DNA of 22,003 nucleotides from Lysobacteraceae bacterium (GTDB taxonomy: Bacteria > Pseudomonadota > Gammaproteobacteria > Xanthomonadales > Xanthomonadaceae). This document shows positions 6,986-14,972 of this stretch, one piece after another. The notes below the pieces were generated by a model, which was given only the letters and a program-made list of their open reading frames with translations, was not told the DNA's origin and made no database searches. The position numbers and the translations under genes were made by a program. The first letter of the stretch is position 1. Each line of letters starts with the position of its first letter. The stretch lies in contig DMHI01000083.1 of the NCBI GenBank assembly GCA_003449515.1, positions 3,820 to 25,822 on the forward strand, given 5' to 3'.

Positions 6986-8625
6986 TCAGGGCGAAGCGAG
7001 GTCGATAGCGTCCATCCTCAGCGGATCGCGGGCACCGTCGCCACCGCCCATCGTGTGGCCGCCGCCCGCGGGCGTCAGGCCGCGCCAGCCGCCGTCCCAG
7101 TCCCAGGTCGTGGCGTGGACGACGAGACCCGAGAGGTTCGTCGGCTGGCCGAGTGCGGCCGCCGGGAGTTCAAAGCGCACCACCTTGCGCGCCTGGTCGA
7201 CGGCGATGCGCGCGCCCGGCACCAGCGGCGGCCCTCGGGCAGCGTCGCGTTCTGGCCGGACAGGGCCGTCGCCCCGTCCGTGCGCCCCGGCAGCGACAGG
7301 AAGACCGAGAACGCCACGTGGTCGAAGCCGTTCGCGGGGTTCCAGCTGTCCAGCACCTCGCCCATCGTGAATTCGAGCGCCAGCGCGCCGCCCGAGCCGA
7401 ACACCCGCAGGCCGCGCAGATCCATGCTGGCCCGGCCGGCGTAGCTCGGGTCGGTGGGGTAGCGGTAGCGCCCGTCGGGGCCGGCGTCGTCGTCCGCTGG
7501 ATCGGTGGCTTCGGCGAGCAGGGCCCAGTCGCGCTCGACGCGGAAGGTCCGTGCTTCGGAAGCGAGCCCCTCGCCGTCCAGCACCAGAGTGCCGTCGCGG
7601 CCCACGGGCAGGGTGCCCGTGAGCATGACGTCGCCGCGCACCACCGCGGGCACCGCGTCGAGTGTCGGCAGCGCGGCCGCCTCGGGCGCTGCCGCGCCAT
7701 CGCCTGTTCGAGACGCTGGCTCGATGCGCCACACCCCGCCGGCGCGCGCCGGCAGTTCACCAATCACGCGGCCCTGTGCATTGGCCCGCAGTAGCGGGCC
7801 AGCGCCGTCGGCGGCGAGCACCACGGGCCGCGCCCGCGACAGCACCGGGTGCGCGCGGCGCAGCTGCACCATCGCGGCGATCCGCCGGTACAGCGGGTGC
7901 GTGGTGTCGAAGTGGTCGCGGTCGCCGCTGCCGAAGCCGGTCGCGAACATCGCGTCGCGCTGGCCGCGGAAGCCCTGCTCGGTGCCGTAGTAGATCACCG
8001 GAATGCCGGGCAGGGTCAGCATCGCCAGCAGGGCCTGCTGCAGCGCCGGCTCGCTGGCACCGGCAAGGAAGCGGTCGACATCGTGGTTGTCGACGAAGGT
8101 GGGCATGCGCCACGGATCGGCGTGGAGGCTGAGCGTGCGCTCGATGCGCCAAGCCAACTCTTTCGGCGCATGGCCGCGCGCGAACACATCGCCGAAAGTC
8201 CTGTACATCGGGAACTGGATCATCGCCGGGAGGCCGCCCTCGACGCGCTGGTAGGCGTCGATCTTGCGCATCTGTGCGTCCTCGAACGGCCGGTCGATAC
8301 CGAAGCCCTCACCGAACAGGTGCAAGCGCGGGTTGCCCTGCGCGGCGGCCACACGCAGCATGCCCGGTGCCTCCCGATCATCGTCGGTGTAATCGCGCAC
8401 CAGCGGCGTCCAGTGGTAGACCGACAGCGCGCGCTGGGCGGGATCGTTCGGGTCGTTCTGCGAGAACGGCCACTGCGTGGGTCGTTCGCTGGGCCGGCTA
8501 CCGCGGGTGCGACGCCAGGAATGCGCCGGCTCGCCCTCGCGCCAGTCATCAAAGGCGAAGAAGTTGCCCACGTGGTTGACCACGACGTCCTGCACCAGGG
8601 TCAGGCCGCGCTGGTCGATGGCCAT
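6986..8625 (-). pseudogene. Decayed GH13 alpha-amylase with glucodextranase-like C-terminal module
   Basis: Remnant of a secreted alpha-amylase-type glycoside hydrolase. GH13 region I (DVVVNH), the acid/base region (LFGEGFG) and the HD region (FVDNHDVDRF) are all readable, followed by IPVIYYGTEQGF, a beta-domain, and a C-terminal module resembling the glucodextranase C-terminal domain (SYAGRASMDLRGLRVFGSGG, FDHVAFSVFLSLPG). Three lesions are seen. The 5' part (signal peptide and first barrel strands) is missing; homology starts near 8625 with 'RGLTLVQDVVVNH'. The segment between 'WTPLVRDYTD' and 'DDREAPGML' joins two parts that flank the nucleophile region in relatives, and no GFRxD motif remains. 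Near 7228-7234 the frame shifts, and the last 81 or so residues (PPLVPGARIAVDQ to the stop at 6986) continue in another frame. It lies head-to-head with the TonB receptor gene. The frameshift alone could be a sequencing error; the other lesions are less likely to be. Confidence 0.85.
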
Positions 8626-8638
8626 GAATACGTATGCA
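8625..8638. promoter_or_regulatory. LacI-type operator-like palindrome
   Basis: TGAATACGTATGCA is a near-perfect palindrome centred on CG: an 8-bp core ATACGTAT plus outer TG/CA pairs. LacI-family operators often take the form TGNAANCGNTTNCA, and this site matches that in spacing, centre and outer bases but not at two inner positions. It sits about 120 bases before the TonB receptor start, inside a stretch (about 8620-8680) that is visibly less GC-rich than its surroundings. MalR/SuxR-type LacI regulators commonly control such receptors, but no regulator gene is in the window. Confidence 0.4.
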
Positions 8639-8758
8639 GCAAAGCGCCCGTTTGGAGCTACAGCACTAACATGAATCCATCGTGACGACCGGCGCACCCG
8701 GCCCAGCGATGCACCGCGCCAGCCGGCGCCGTTACAGCACGGGATCCAGGAGAGGGGA

Positions 8759-11455
8759 ATGTTGAATCTCAAGCGCGACATGCTGAGCGTGGCGCTCGCC
8801 TCGGCCCTGTTGGCCATGGCGGCGCAGGCGCAAGCCCAGGCCCAGGCGGAACAGGCCGACGACGACGAGACGGCCGAGGACGACGCCAGGACCCTCGACG
8901 CGATCATCGTCACCGCCGGCATCCGCCGCGGCATCGAGGACGCCATCGAGCTCAAGCGCGAAAGCACGTCGATCGTCGAGGCGATCTCGGCCGAGGACAT
9001 CGGCCGCCTGCCGGATTCGTCGATCGCCGAGTCGATCGCGCGCCTGCCCGGCCTGGCCGCCCAGCGCGTCGCCGGCCGCTCGAGCGAGATCTCGGTCCGC
9101 GGCCTCGACGGCAATTTCTCCACCACCAACCTCAACGGCCGCGAGCAGATCAGCACCAGCGACAGTCGCAGCGTCGAGTTCGACCAGTACCCCTCCGAGC
9201 TGCTCAGCGCCGTGGTGGTCTACAAGACGCCCGACGCCAGCCTGATCAACCAGGGCCTGTCCGGTACGGTGGACCTGCGCACCGCGCGTCCGCTCGACTT
9301 CGATGGTGCCGTGCGCACCATCGGCGCGCGGATGGAGAACAACTCGCTCGGCGAGCAGATCGACGGCATCAGCGCCTGGGGCAGCCGCCTCAGCGCCAGC
9401 TACATCGACCAGTTCGCCGACGACCGCATCGGTCTGGCCATCGGCCTCGCCTACCTCGATTCTCCGGGTCAGGCCCGCGAGCACCGCTACTGGGGCTTCC
9501 CGGAAGAGGCCGGACAGCGCCGCGTCGGCGGCTCCGATGCCCGCGTGTTCTCGTCGGAGAACAACCGCCTCGGCGTGATGGGCACCGTGCAGTTCCAGCC
9601 GAACGAGTTCTACAACGGCGTGCTCGACGTCTACTACTCCGACTTCGAGCGCGACGAGCAGCGTTCGCGCATCGAGACCGGCCTGCAGTGGAGCGGCGCC
9701 AGCCTGGCCCCCGGTGGCCGCGTGATCGATACCAGCCGCGGCGTGCCCTTCGTCGTCGGTGGCACCTACAACGGCGTGACGCCGCAGATCCGCAACGACG
9801 CGTTCAACCGCGAGGACACGGTGTTCTCCGTCGGCCTCGCCAACGAGTTCATCTTCAGCGACCACCTCACCGGCCTGCTCGATCTCGCCTACAACAAGGT
9901 CGAGTCGACGATGACCGAGCTCGAGACCTATGCCGGCCTGGGCCTCGGCAATTCCGCCAACGTCGGCTACTCGATCCCGCTGTCGGGCTTCCCGACCTTC
10001 GGCTTCAACCGCAACCTCGCCGATCCGTCGGTGATCCGCCTCACCGATTCCGCTGGCTGGGGCCAGGACGGCTACATCAAGTCGCCCGAGATCGACGATG
10101 AACTGCGCGCCATCAAGGCCCACCTCGAGCACCGCTTCGACGAGGGCTTCATCAGCAGCGTCGAGGGTGGCGTCCGTCTGTCCGAGCGCGAGAAGTCGCG
10201 CGCCTCGGTCGAGGCCTTCCTCGACCTGCCCGGCCGCCCGCGCGTGCTGCCGGCCAACGTCCTGCGCGCGCCGACCGACATGGGCTTCCTCGGCATCGGC
10301 CCGGTGCTGTCGTACAACCCGTTCGACGTGCTTGGGCTCTACAACCGCCGTGCCAACACCTCGTCGGGGGTTGCCGACAAGAACTGGGAGGTTACGGAAA
10401 ACCTGACCACGGCCTATGTGCAGCTCAACCTCGACGGTCAGCTCGGCGACATCGGCGTGCGCGGCAACATCGGCCTGCAGCACCAGCGCGCCGAACAGGA
10501 ATCGAGCGGCTTCGTCCGTCCGCCGGGCTCCACTGGCCTCGGCGTGCTGGCCTCGGCGGGTGCCGAATACAGCGACACCCTGCCGAGCATGAACCTGAGT
10601 TTCCTGCTGCCTTGGGACGTCACCGCCCGGATCGGTGCCGCCAAGCAGCTCGCCCGCCCGCGCATCGACCAGATGACGGTCGGCGGCGGCTTTGGCGTCG
10701 ATACCTCGCGCGTGCCGATCCGTTACTCGGGCGGCGGCGGCAACCCGCTGCTCGAGCCGTGGCGCGCCACCTCCTACGACCTGTCGATCGAGAAGTACTT
10801 CGCCACCAACGGCTACGTGTCGATGGCGTTCTTCCACAAGGATCTCGACACCTACATCTACCAGGCCGAGTTCCCGTTCAATTTCGCCATCTTCGACCTC
10901 TCGGGCATCCCGACCCCGCGTCCGCCGTCGACCATCGGCGTGTGGAATGCACCGTTCAACGGCGAGGGCGGCACGATCTCGGGTCTCGAGTTCGCGTTCT
11001 CGTTGCCGCTCGAAACCCTGTGGGCGCCGCTCGAGGGCTTCGGTCTGCAGGGCAGCTACTCCGACACCGACAGCGAGATCGAGGCCTTCGGCCCCGGCAA
11101 TCCGCGCCCGCTGCCGGGCCTGTCGAAGTACGTCTCCAACATCACCGCGTACTACGAGAAGAACGGCTTCAGCGCCCGCGTCAGCCGCCGCACCCGTTCG
11201 GAGTTCGTCGCCTTTGTCCGCCAGTTCGACCTCACGCTGGGCGACCGCTTCATCGGCGCCGAGCAGATCGTCGATTTCCAGACCGGCTACGAGTTCCGCG
11301 ACGGGCCGCTGAAGGGTCTCGGCCTGCTGTTCCAGGTCAACAACGTGACCAACGAGCCGTACCGCGAGTTCGACATCGGCGGCAACTACCGCGCCGAGGC
11401 GCTGTACGGCGAATACGGCCGCACGTTCCTGCTGGGCGGCGTCTACAAGTTCTGA
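8759..11455 (+). CDS. TonB-dependent receptor, probable maltodextrin importer
   Basis: Outer-membrane receptor of 898 residues for TonB-energised uptake. Signal peptide about 1-30, ending in a run of Ala-Gln repeats; an acidic linker; a TonB-box-like segment LDAIIVTAG (about 46-54); a plug domain (about 60-180, with RLPGLAAQRV and ISVRGLDGNFSTTNLNG); then a barrel of about 700 residues ending in aromatic Phe (GGVYKF), the usual barrel-assembly signal. AGGAG lies 6 bases before the ATG. The general pattern fits the large sugar-type receptors of Xanthomonas and Caulobacter such as MalA. Substrate is inferred from the amylase remnant on one side and the sugar symporter on the other: starch breakdown products crossing the outer membrane. 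A hairpin terminator follows. Receptor identity is firm; substrate is inference. Confidence 0.92.
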   Translation: MLNLKRDMLSVALASALLAMAAQAQAQAQAEQADDDETAEDDARTLDAIIVTAGIRRGIEDAIELKRESTSIVEAISAEDIGRLPDSSIAESIARLPGLAAQRVAGRSSEISVRGLDGNFSTTNLNGREQISTSDSRSVEFDQYPSELLSAVVVYKTPDASLINQGLSGTVDLRTARPLDFDGAVRTIGARMENNSLGEQIDGISAWGSRLSASYIDQFADDRIGLAIGLAYLDSPGQAREHRYWGFPEEAGQRRVGGSDARVFSSENNRLGVMGTVQFQPNEFYNGVLDVYYSDFERDEQRSRIETGLQWSGASLAPGGRVIDTSRGVPFVVGGTYNGVTPQIRNDAFNREDTVFSVGLANEFIFSDHLTGLLDLAYNKVESTMTELETYAGLGLGNSANVGYSIPLSGFPTFGFNRNLADPSVIRLTDSAGWGQDGYIKSPEIDDELRAIKAHLEHRFDEGFISSVEGGVRLSEREKSRASVEAFLDLPGRPRVLPANVLRAPTDMGFLGIGPVLSYNPFDVLGLYNRRANTSSGVADKNWEVTENLTTAYVQLNLDGQLGDIGVRGNIGLQHQRAEQESSGFVRPPGSTGLGVLASAGAEYSDTLPSMNLSFLLPWDVTARIGAAKQLARPRIDQMTVGGGFGVDTSRVPIRYSGGGGNPLLEPWRATSYDLSIEKYFATNGYVSMAFFHKDLDTYIYQAEFPFNFAIFDLSGIPTPRPPSTIGVWNAPFNGEGGTISGLEFAFSLPLETLWAPLEGFGLQGSYSDTDSEIEAFGPGNPRPLPGLSKYVSNITAYYEKNGFSARVSRRTRSEFVAFVRQFDLTLGDRFIGAEQIVDFQTGYEFRDGPLKGLGLLFQVNNVTNEPYREFDIGGNYRAEALYGEYGRTFLLGGVYKF

Positions 11456-11480
11456 CCGGCGGCAACACCCGTCCAACGCG

Positions 11481-11506
11481 AAGGCCCCGGCATTGGCCGG
11501 GGCCTT
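11481..11506. terminator. Bidirectional terminator between receptor and methyltransferase
   Basis: An 11-bp perfect stem AAGGCCCCGGC / GCCGGGGCCTT with a 4-base loop, 25 bases after the receptor stop and 28 bases from the methyltransferase stop. The symmetry lets it work on both converging transcripts; the A and T pairs at its foot give a short U-containing tail in either direction. Confidence 0.8.
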
Positions 11507-11534
11507 CCGTATCGAGGCCTCGCAGATGCGCGCT

Positions 11535-12191
11535 TCAACGCTCGGGCTTGACCGCCTCGAGCTCCCAGAGCAGGTAGGGTCGCCGCTCGCCAAGCGGATG
11601 CTTGCCGCGCAGTTGTCGCGAGAGCGCGCGCAAGCGGCGCGAGAAGCCCTTGAGCCCGCGGTGCCGCGGCACGGTGCGGTTTTCGGTGGCGCCGGCGTCG
11701 GCGGCGTAGTGCTCGACGAGGTGCACCGGTTCGGCGCGCAGCGCCTCGAAACGGCCACGGAAGCCGTACATGCGCGCCAGCGGCGACGCGCCGCAGAAAT
11801 ACGCATGGGTGCCGTCGGTGATGATGTTGACGTGGGTGGGGTCGGTGAAGGCCTCGGCATGCGGGTAGGCCGGCGTGAGTGCGTAGAAGCGCCCGCCCGG
11901 CGCCAGCACGCGCCACACCTCGTCCATCAGCCGGATGAACGGAAACACCGTGGCCTTGCCGTCGGCGGTGGGCAGCAGCCGGGGCACATGTTCGATGAAA
12001 TCGAAGGCCGACACCGAACCGAAGTGGTCGTCCTCGAACGGAATCGGCTGCAGCGCGAGATTGGCGATGCGGTAATCGAAGGTGTCCGAGCCGGACAGCG
12101 GCCGCACATCGACGCCAGCGAGTTCGCCGCGGCCGTAGGGGTTGCGCGGGAACTTGCCGCATCCGAGGTCGAGATGGCGATCGGGGAGCAT
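11535..12191 (-). CDS. Class I SAM-dependent methyltransferase
   Basis: A 218-residue protein with the Rossmann-type methyltransferase layout. Motif I is HLDLGCGKFPRNPYG near the N-terminus (DLGCG at about 8-12), followed by an acidic GVDVRP at the end of the second strand, FDFIEHV as the post-II/motif IV region and RVLAPGGRFYALTPAYPH as the motif with the conserved LxPGG loop. The C-terminal third is basic and proposes no recognisable domain. It resembles type-11 methyltransferases acting on small molecules, lipids or sugars; the substrate cannot be told. The start leaves only a few residues before motif I, which is unusually short, and no clear ribosome-binding site precedes it. It is transcribed convergently with the receptor and divergently from the symporter, so it is not obviously co-regulated with sugar genes. 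Confidence 0.85.
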   Translation of the reverse strand: MLPDRHLDLGCGKFPRNPYGRGELAGVDVRPLSGSDTFDYRIANLALQPIPFEDDHFGSVSAFDFIEHVPRLLPTADGKATVFPFIRLMDEVWRVLAPGGRFYALTPAYPHAEAFTDPTHVNIITDGTHAYFCGASPLARMYGFRGRFEALRAEPVHLVEHYAADAGATENRTVPRHRGLKGFSRRLRALSRQLRGKHPLGERRPYLLWELEAVKPER

Positions 12192-12346
12192 GGCGGGTCG
12201 CGGGGCAAGAGGTTGTCGATGGTAGCCCGTGCGCGCCCGGGTGCGGGCCGCAAGCGGAAGGTTTGGCGGGTGCGTCGGTGTACCGTTCGACCGGCTTGCC
12301 GCGCTGCCGCGCGGGAGTGACAGGTCGGGCCACAGGGGAGCGTTGG

Positions 12347-13765
12347 ATGGCGCAGGCAGGCAGCAGCTCGGGCGGTGGCGTGCGTCGCCCCGATCTCACG
12401 TTCTGGCAGATCTGGAACATGTCGTTCGGTTTCCTCGGCATCCAGTTCGGCTTCGCGCTGCAGGGCGGCTTCGTCTCGCGCATCTTCCAGACCCTCGGCG
12501 CCGACAAGGACGCGCTGCCGCTGCTGTGGATCGCAGCCCCCCTGACCGGCCTCTTGGTGCAGCCGATCGTCGGCTATCTCAGCGATCGCACCTGGCATCC
12601 GATTCTCGGACGGCGACGGCCGTTTTTCGTGATCGGCGCGATCCTGAGTTCGATCGCCCTGCTGTTCATGCCGCACTCGCCGGCGCTGTGGATCGCGGTG
12701 GGCACGCTGTGGGTGCTCGATGCGTCGATCAACGTGTCGATGGAGCCGTTCCGCGCGCTGGTGGCCGACAAGCTCAACGAGCGTCAGCGCAGCTACGGCT
12801 TCGTGGTGCAGACGTTGATCATCGGCATCGGCACCTGGGTGGCAAGCAACCTGCCGTGGTTCGTCACCCAGCTGGGCGTGAGCAACGAGGCTGCGCCGGG
12901 CGTGATACCGCCCTCGGTGCAGGTGGCGTTCGCCATCGGTGCCTTCGTCTTCCTCACCTCGATCCTGATCACGGTATTCACCACCAGCGAGTACCCGCCC
13001 GACGATCCGCAGGCCTTCGAGGCCGAACGGCAACAGGGCCGGTTTTTCCGCGATATCGGCCACAACATCCGCTGCATGCCGCGGCAGATGCGCCGTATCG
13101 GCGCGGTGCAGTTCTTCAGCTGGTTCGCCTTCTTCGCGATGTGGAGCATGGCCACGCCAGCACTCACCGAGCACGTGTTCAAGGCTCCGGCACCGCAGGC
13201 CGGTGCCTACGACATGGCGGTGCCGGCGCAGGCGGCGGCCTTCGCGGCGGACAACAAGGCCTTCCAGGACGCGGCGGATCTGGTCGGTGTGGCGATGGGC
13301 TGGTACGGCCTGTCGTCGATGCTGGTGGCCCTGCTGCTGGCCTTCTACGCCGCGCGTTTCGTGCTCAATCGCCGACTGGTCCACGGCAGTGCGCTGGTGA
13401 TCGGTGGCCTCGGCTTCCTCGGCATGTATGTGGTCGAGTCGCTGTGGCTGCTGAAGCTGTGCTTCGTGGGCGTGGGCGTGGCCTGGGCGAGCATCCTGTC
13501 GATGCCCTACGCCCTGCTTGCCGGTTGCCTCGAGGAGAAGCGCATGGGCGTGTTCATGGGCCTGTTCAACATGTTCATCGTGCTGCCGCAGATCGTCGCC
13601 GCCCTTGTGCTGGGGCCGCTGGTGCGCGAGGCCTTCGGCAACCATGCGATCTACGCGCTCGTGCTGAGCGGCAGCTCGCTGCTGCTGGCGGCGGTCTTCG
13701 TGCTGCGCGTGCACGAGAACCCCGCACTCGAGCCGATCCCCGAGCCCACCGGCCGCGGTTCGTGA
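12347..13765 (+). CDS. MFS sugar:cation symporter, SLC45/GPH-like (maltose type)
   Basis: Inner-membrane transporter of 472 residues with about 12 hydrophobic helices. The N-terminal 'FWQIWNMSFGFLGIQFGFALQ' and the MFS loop motif GYLSDRTWHPILGRRRPF (about 76-93) are typical of the sucrose/maltose symporter-like family found beside TonB receptors and amylases in Xanthomonas and Caulobacter (MalY-like). A large periplasmic or cytoplasmic loop rich in Ala and Gln (about 285-320) splits the second half. The ATG at 12347 is supported by AGGGGAG about 8 bases upstream; a start 84 bases earlier lacks such a site and adds a non-membrane, low-complexity leader. Together with the receptor it would carry malto-oligosaccharides across both membranes. 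Substrate is inferred from context. Confidence 0.9.
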   Translation: MAQAGSSSGGGVRRPDLTFWQIWNMSFGFLGIQFGFALQGGFVSRIFQTLGADKDALPLLWIAAPLTGLLVQPIVGYLSDRTWHPILGRRRPFFVIGAILSSIALLFMPHSPALWIAVGTLWVLDASINVSMEPFRALVADKLNERQRSYGFVVQTLIIGIGTWVASNLPWFVTQLGVSNEAAPGVIPPSVQVAFAIGAFVFLTSILITVFTTSEYPPDDPQAFEAERQQGRFFRDIGHNIRCMPRQMRRIGAVQFFSWFAFFAMWSMATPALTEHVFKAPAPQAGAYDMAVPAQAAAFAADNKAFQDAADLVGVAMGWYGLSSMLVALLLAFYAARFVLNRRLVHGSALVIGGLGFLGMYVVESLWLLKLCFVGVGVAWASILSMPYALLAGCLEEKRMGVFMGLFNMFIVLPQIVAALVLGPLVREAFGNHAIYALVLSGSSLLLAAVFVLRVHENPALEPIPEPTGRGS

Positions 13766-13814
13766 CCCCGACCACCGCGCACTGCCCTGGGCGCGGACCG
13801 TGCCCGCCGGCGGC

Positions 13815-14168
13815 TCAGACGGCGTCGAGCAGGCCGCGCAACTCCCGCACGGCCGACTCTACCTGCGATCGCAGCGCGTCGAGGCGTACGCGCGTGGCGG
13901 CGTCGTCGATGGCGGCGGCCGCATCGCGTTCGAGGGCGAGGGCGCCGGCCTCGATATCGGAGAGCCCCAGGGCCAGGGCGCTCGAGCGCAGGTAGTGCGC
14001 GGCCTGCACGAGCCCCTCGGCGTCACGCATCGCGTGGGCGCCATAGATCCGCTGCAGCAGCACCGGGGCGTCGACCGCGAACAGGCGGATGAGCTCGGTT
14101 GTGGTGCCGGGCTGCTGGTGCTCGAGGGTGCGCAGCAGCTCGCGGACTTCCGGTTTGATCGCCGTCAT
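13815..14168 (-). CDS. Orphan HPt-domain phosphotransfer protein
   Basis: A 117-residue all-helical protein that matches a histidine phosphotransfer domain: the motif QAAHYLRSSALALGL carries the phospho-accepting His58, followed by the expected small residues and a second long helix. It has no other domain. The start at 14168 is supported by AAAGGG about 6 bases upstream; longer in-frame versions would add a Cys/Arg-rich leader with no sense. HPt proteins pass phosphate between hybrid histidine kinases and response regulators in the cytoplasm. No kinase or regulator gene is beside it, so its partners are elsewhere. It is divergent from the fasciclin gene, sharing a 223-base intergenic region. 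Confidence 0.88.
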   Translation of the reverse strand: MTAIKPEVRELLRTLEHQQPGTTTELIRLFAVDAPVLLQRIYGAHAMRDAEGLVQAAHYLRSSALALGLSDIEAGALALERDAAAAIDDAATRVRLDALRSQVESAVRELRGLLDAV

Positions 14169-14391
14169 GGGTGGCCCTTTCGCTGATACGCCACCTTGCC
14201 GGCAAACGGCGGGAGCGGCAAGCGACAAGCGCCCGGCCACCACGGTGCCGCGCCGGGCTCTCGGCGTCACGCCGTCGACACCAGGCGGCGACAACACCTG
14301 CACGCGAAACGCACATGCGCGCGACAGCCCATGGCGGAGCCTTCGCGGCGTGCAATCACGCACGCACCGCCAACTGACAGGAGCACACCCC

Positions 14392-14925
14392 ATGATGTCC
14401 TTCGCGCACCGCTCGCTGCTGACCCTTGCCGTGGCCACCGCCGTGGCGGCCCCCGCTGTTGCCCACTACAGCGGCGGAAAGCCGAAGGCGGCGCCAGCCG
14501 CGCAGGCGCAGAGCGCCGGCACCATCGTCGACGTCGCCGCCGGCAATCCCGACTTCTCGACCCTGGTGGCCGCGCTGAAGGCCGCCGGTCTCGTGGAAAC
14601 CCTCAGCGGCAGCGGCCCGTTCACCGTGTTCGCGCCCACCAACGCGGCATTCGCCAAGCTGCCGGCCGGCACGCTCGAGAACCTGCTCAAGCCCGAGAAC
14701 AAGGCCCAGCTCACGGCGATCCTCACCTACCACGTGGTGTCCGGCAAAGTGAAGGCCGCCGACGCGGTGAAGCTCGACGAGGCCACCACGGTCAACGGCG
14801 CCAAGGCCGACATCAATGTGTCGGGCAGCACCGTGACCATCGACGGCGCGACCATCACCGCGACCGACGTGGCCGCCAGCAACGGGGTGATCCATGTGAT
14901 CGACTCGGTGATGCTGCCGGAGTGA
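14392..14925 (+). CDS. Secreted fasciclin (FAS1) domain protein
   Basis: A 177-residue exported protein: signal peptide ending near AVAHYS (about residues 1-25), a short Lys/Ala/Gln-rich spacer, then a single FAS1 domain. The domain carries the H1 motif (FTVFAPTNAAFAKLPAGTL), the YH pair (LTYHVVSGKV) and the H2 motif ending 'GVIHVIDSVMLP'. FAS1 domains mediate adhesion or bind surface polymers and are widespread as small secreted or envelope proteins in bacteria. AGGAG lies 8 bases before the ATG at 14392; a second ATG follows directly. The gene is monocistronic and divergent from the HPt gene. The 223 bases upstream hold no promoter I could recognise. The precise role is unknown. Confidence 0.93.
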   Translation: MMSFAHRSLLTLAVATAVAAPAVAHYSGGKPKAAPAAQAQSAGTIVDVAAGNPDFSTLVAALKAAGLVETLSGSGPFTVFAPTNAAFAKLPAGTLENLLKPENKAQLTAILTYHVVSGKVKAADAVKLDEATTVNGAKADINVSGSTVTIDGATITATDVAASNGVIHVIDSVMLPE

Positions 14926-14943
14926 TTGCGCCGCGCCCGTCTC

Positions 14944-14972
14944 GCCCGGGCCGGTGACGGCCGGCCTCGGGC
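14944..14972. terminator. Hairpin between converging fasciclin and HDOD genes
   Basis: An 11-bp GC-rich stem GCCCGGGCCGG pairs with CCGGCC-t-CGGGC (one bulged T) around a 6-base loop. It fills the gap between the fasciclin stop and the HDOD stop and directly abuts the latter. No T-run follows, so it may act as a bidirectional transcription barrier or mRNA 3' stabiliser. Confidence 0.55.

Noticed and set aside
8778..8856. Ala-Gln repeat in the receptor N-terminus as a tandem-repeat element
   Set aside because: It is a short low-complexity end to the signal peptide; too few and too imperfect units to call a DNA repeat.
8732..11860. A 1042-codon open frame on the minus strand opposite the TonB receptor
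   Set aside because: It is a mirror of high-GC codon use in the receptor gene; its translation is low-complexity Ala/Val/Glu/Arg with no domain, and it lacks a start signal. The plus-strand product has signal peptide, plug and barrel features.
11927..13714. A 595-codon open frame on the minus strand opposite the MFS symporter
   Set aside because: Extremely His/Gln/Arg/Glu-rich, no domain, and overlaps a well-supported membrane protein on the other strand.
13766..13814. Terminator between the symporter and the HPt gene
   Set aside because: Only short 4-5 bp GC pairings are present and there is no T-run; not enough to call.
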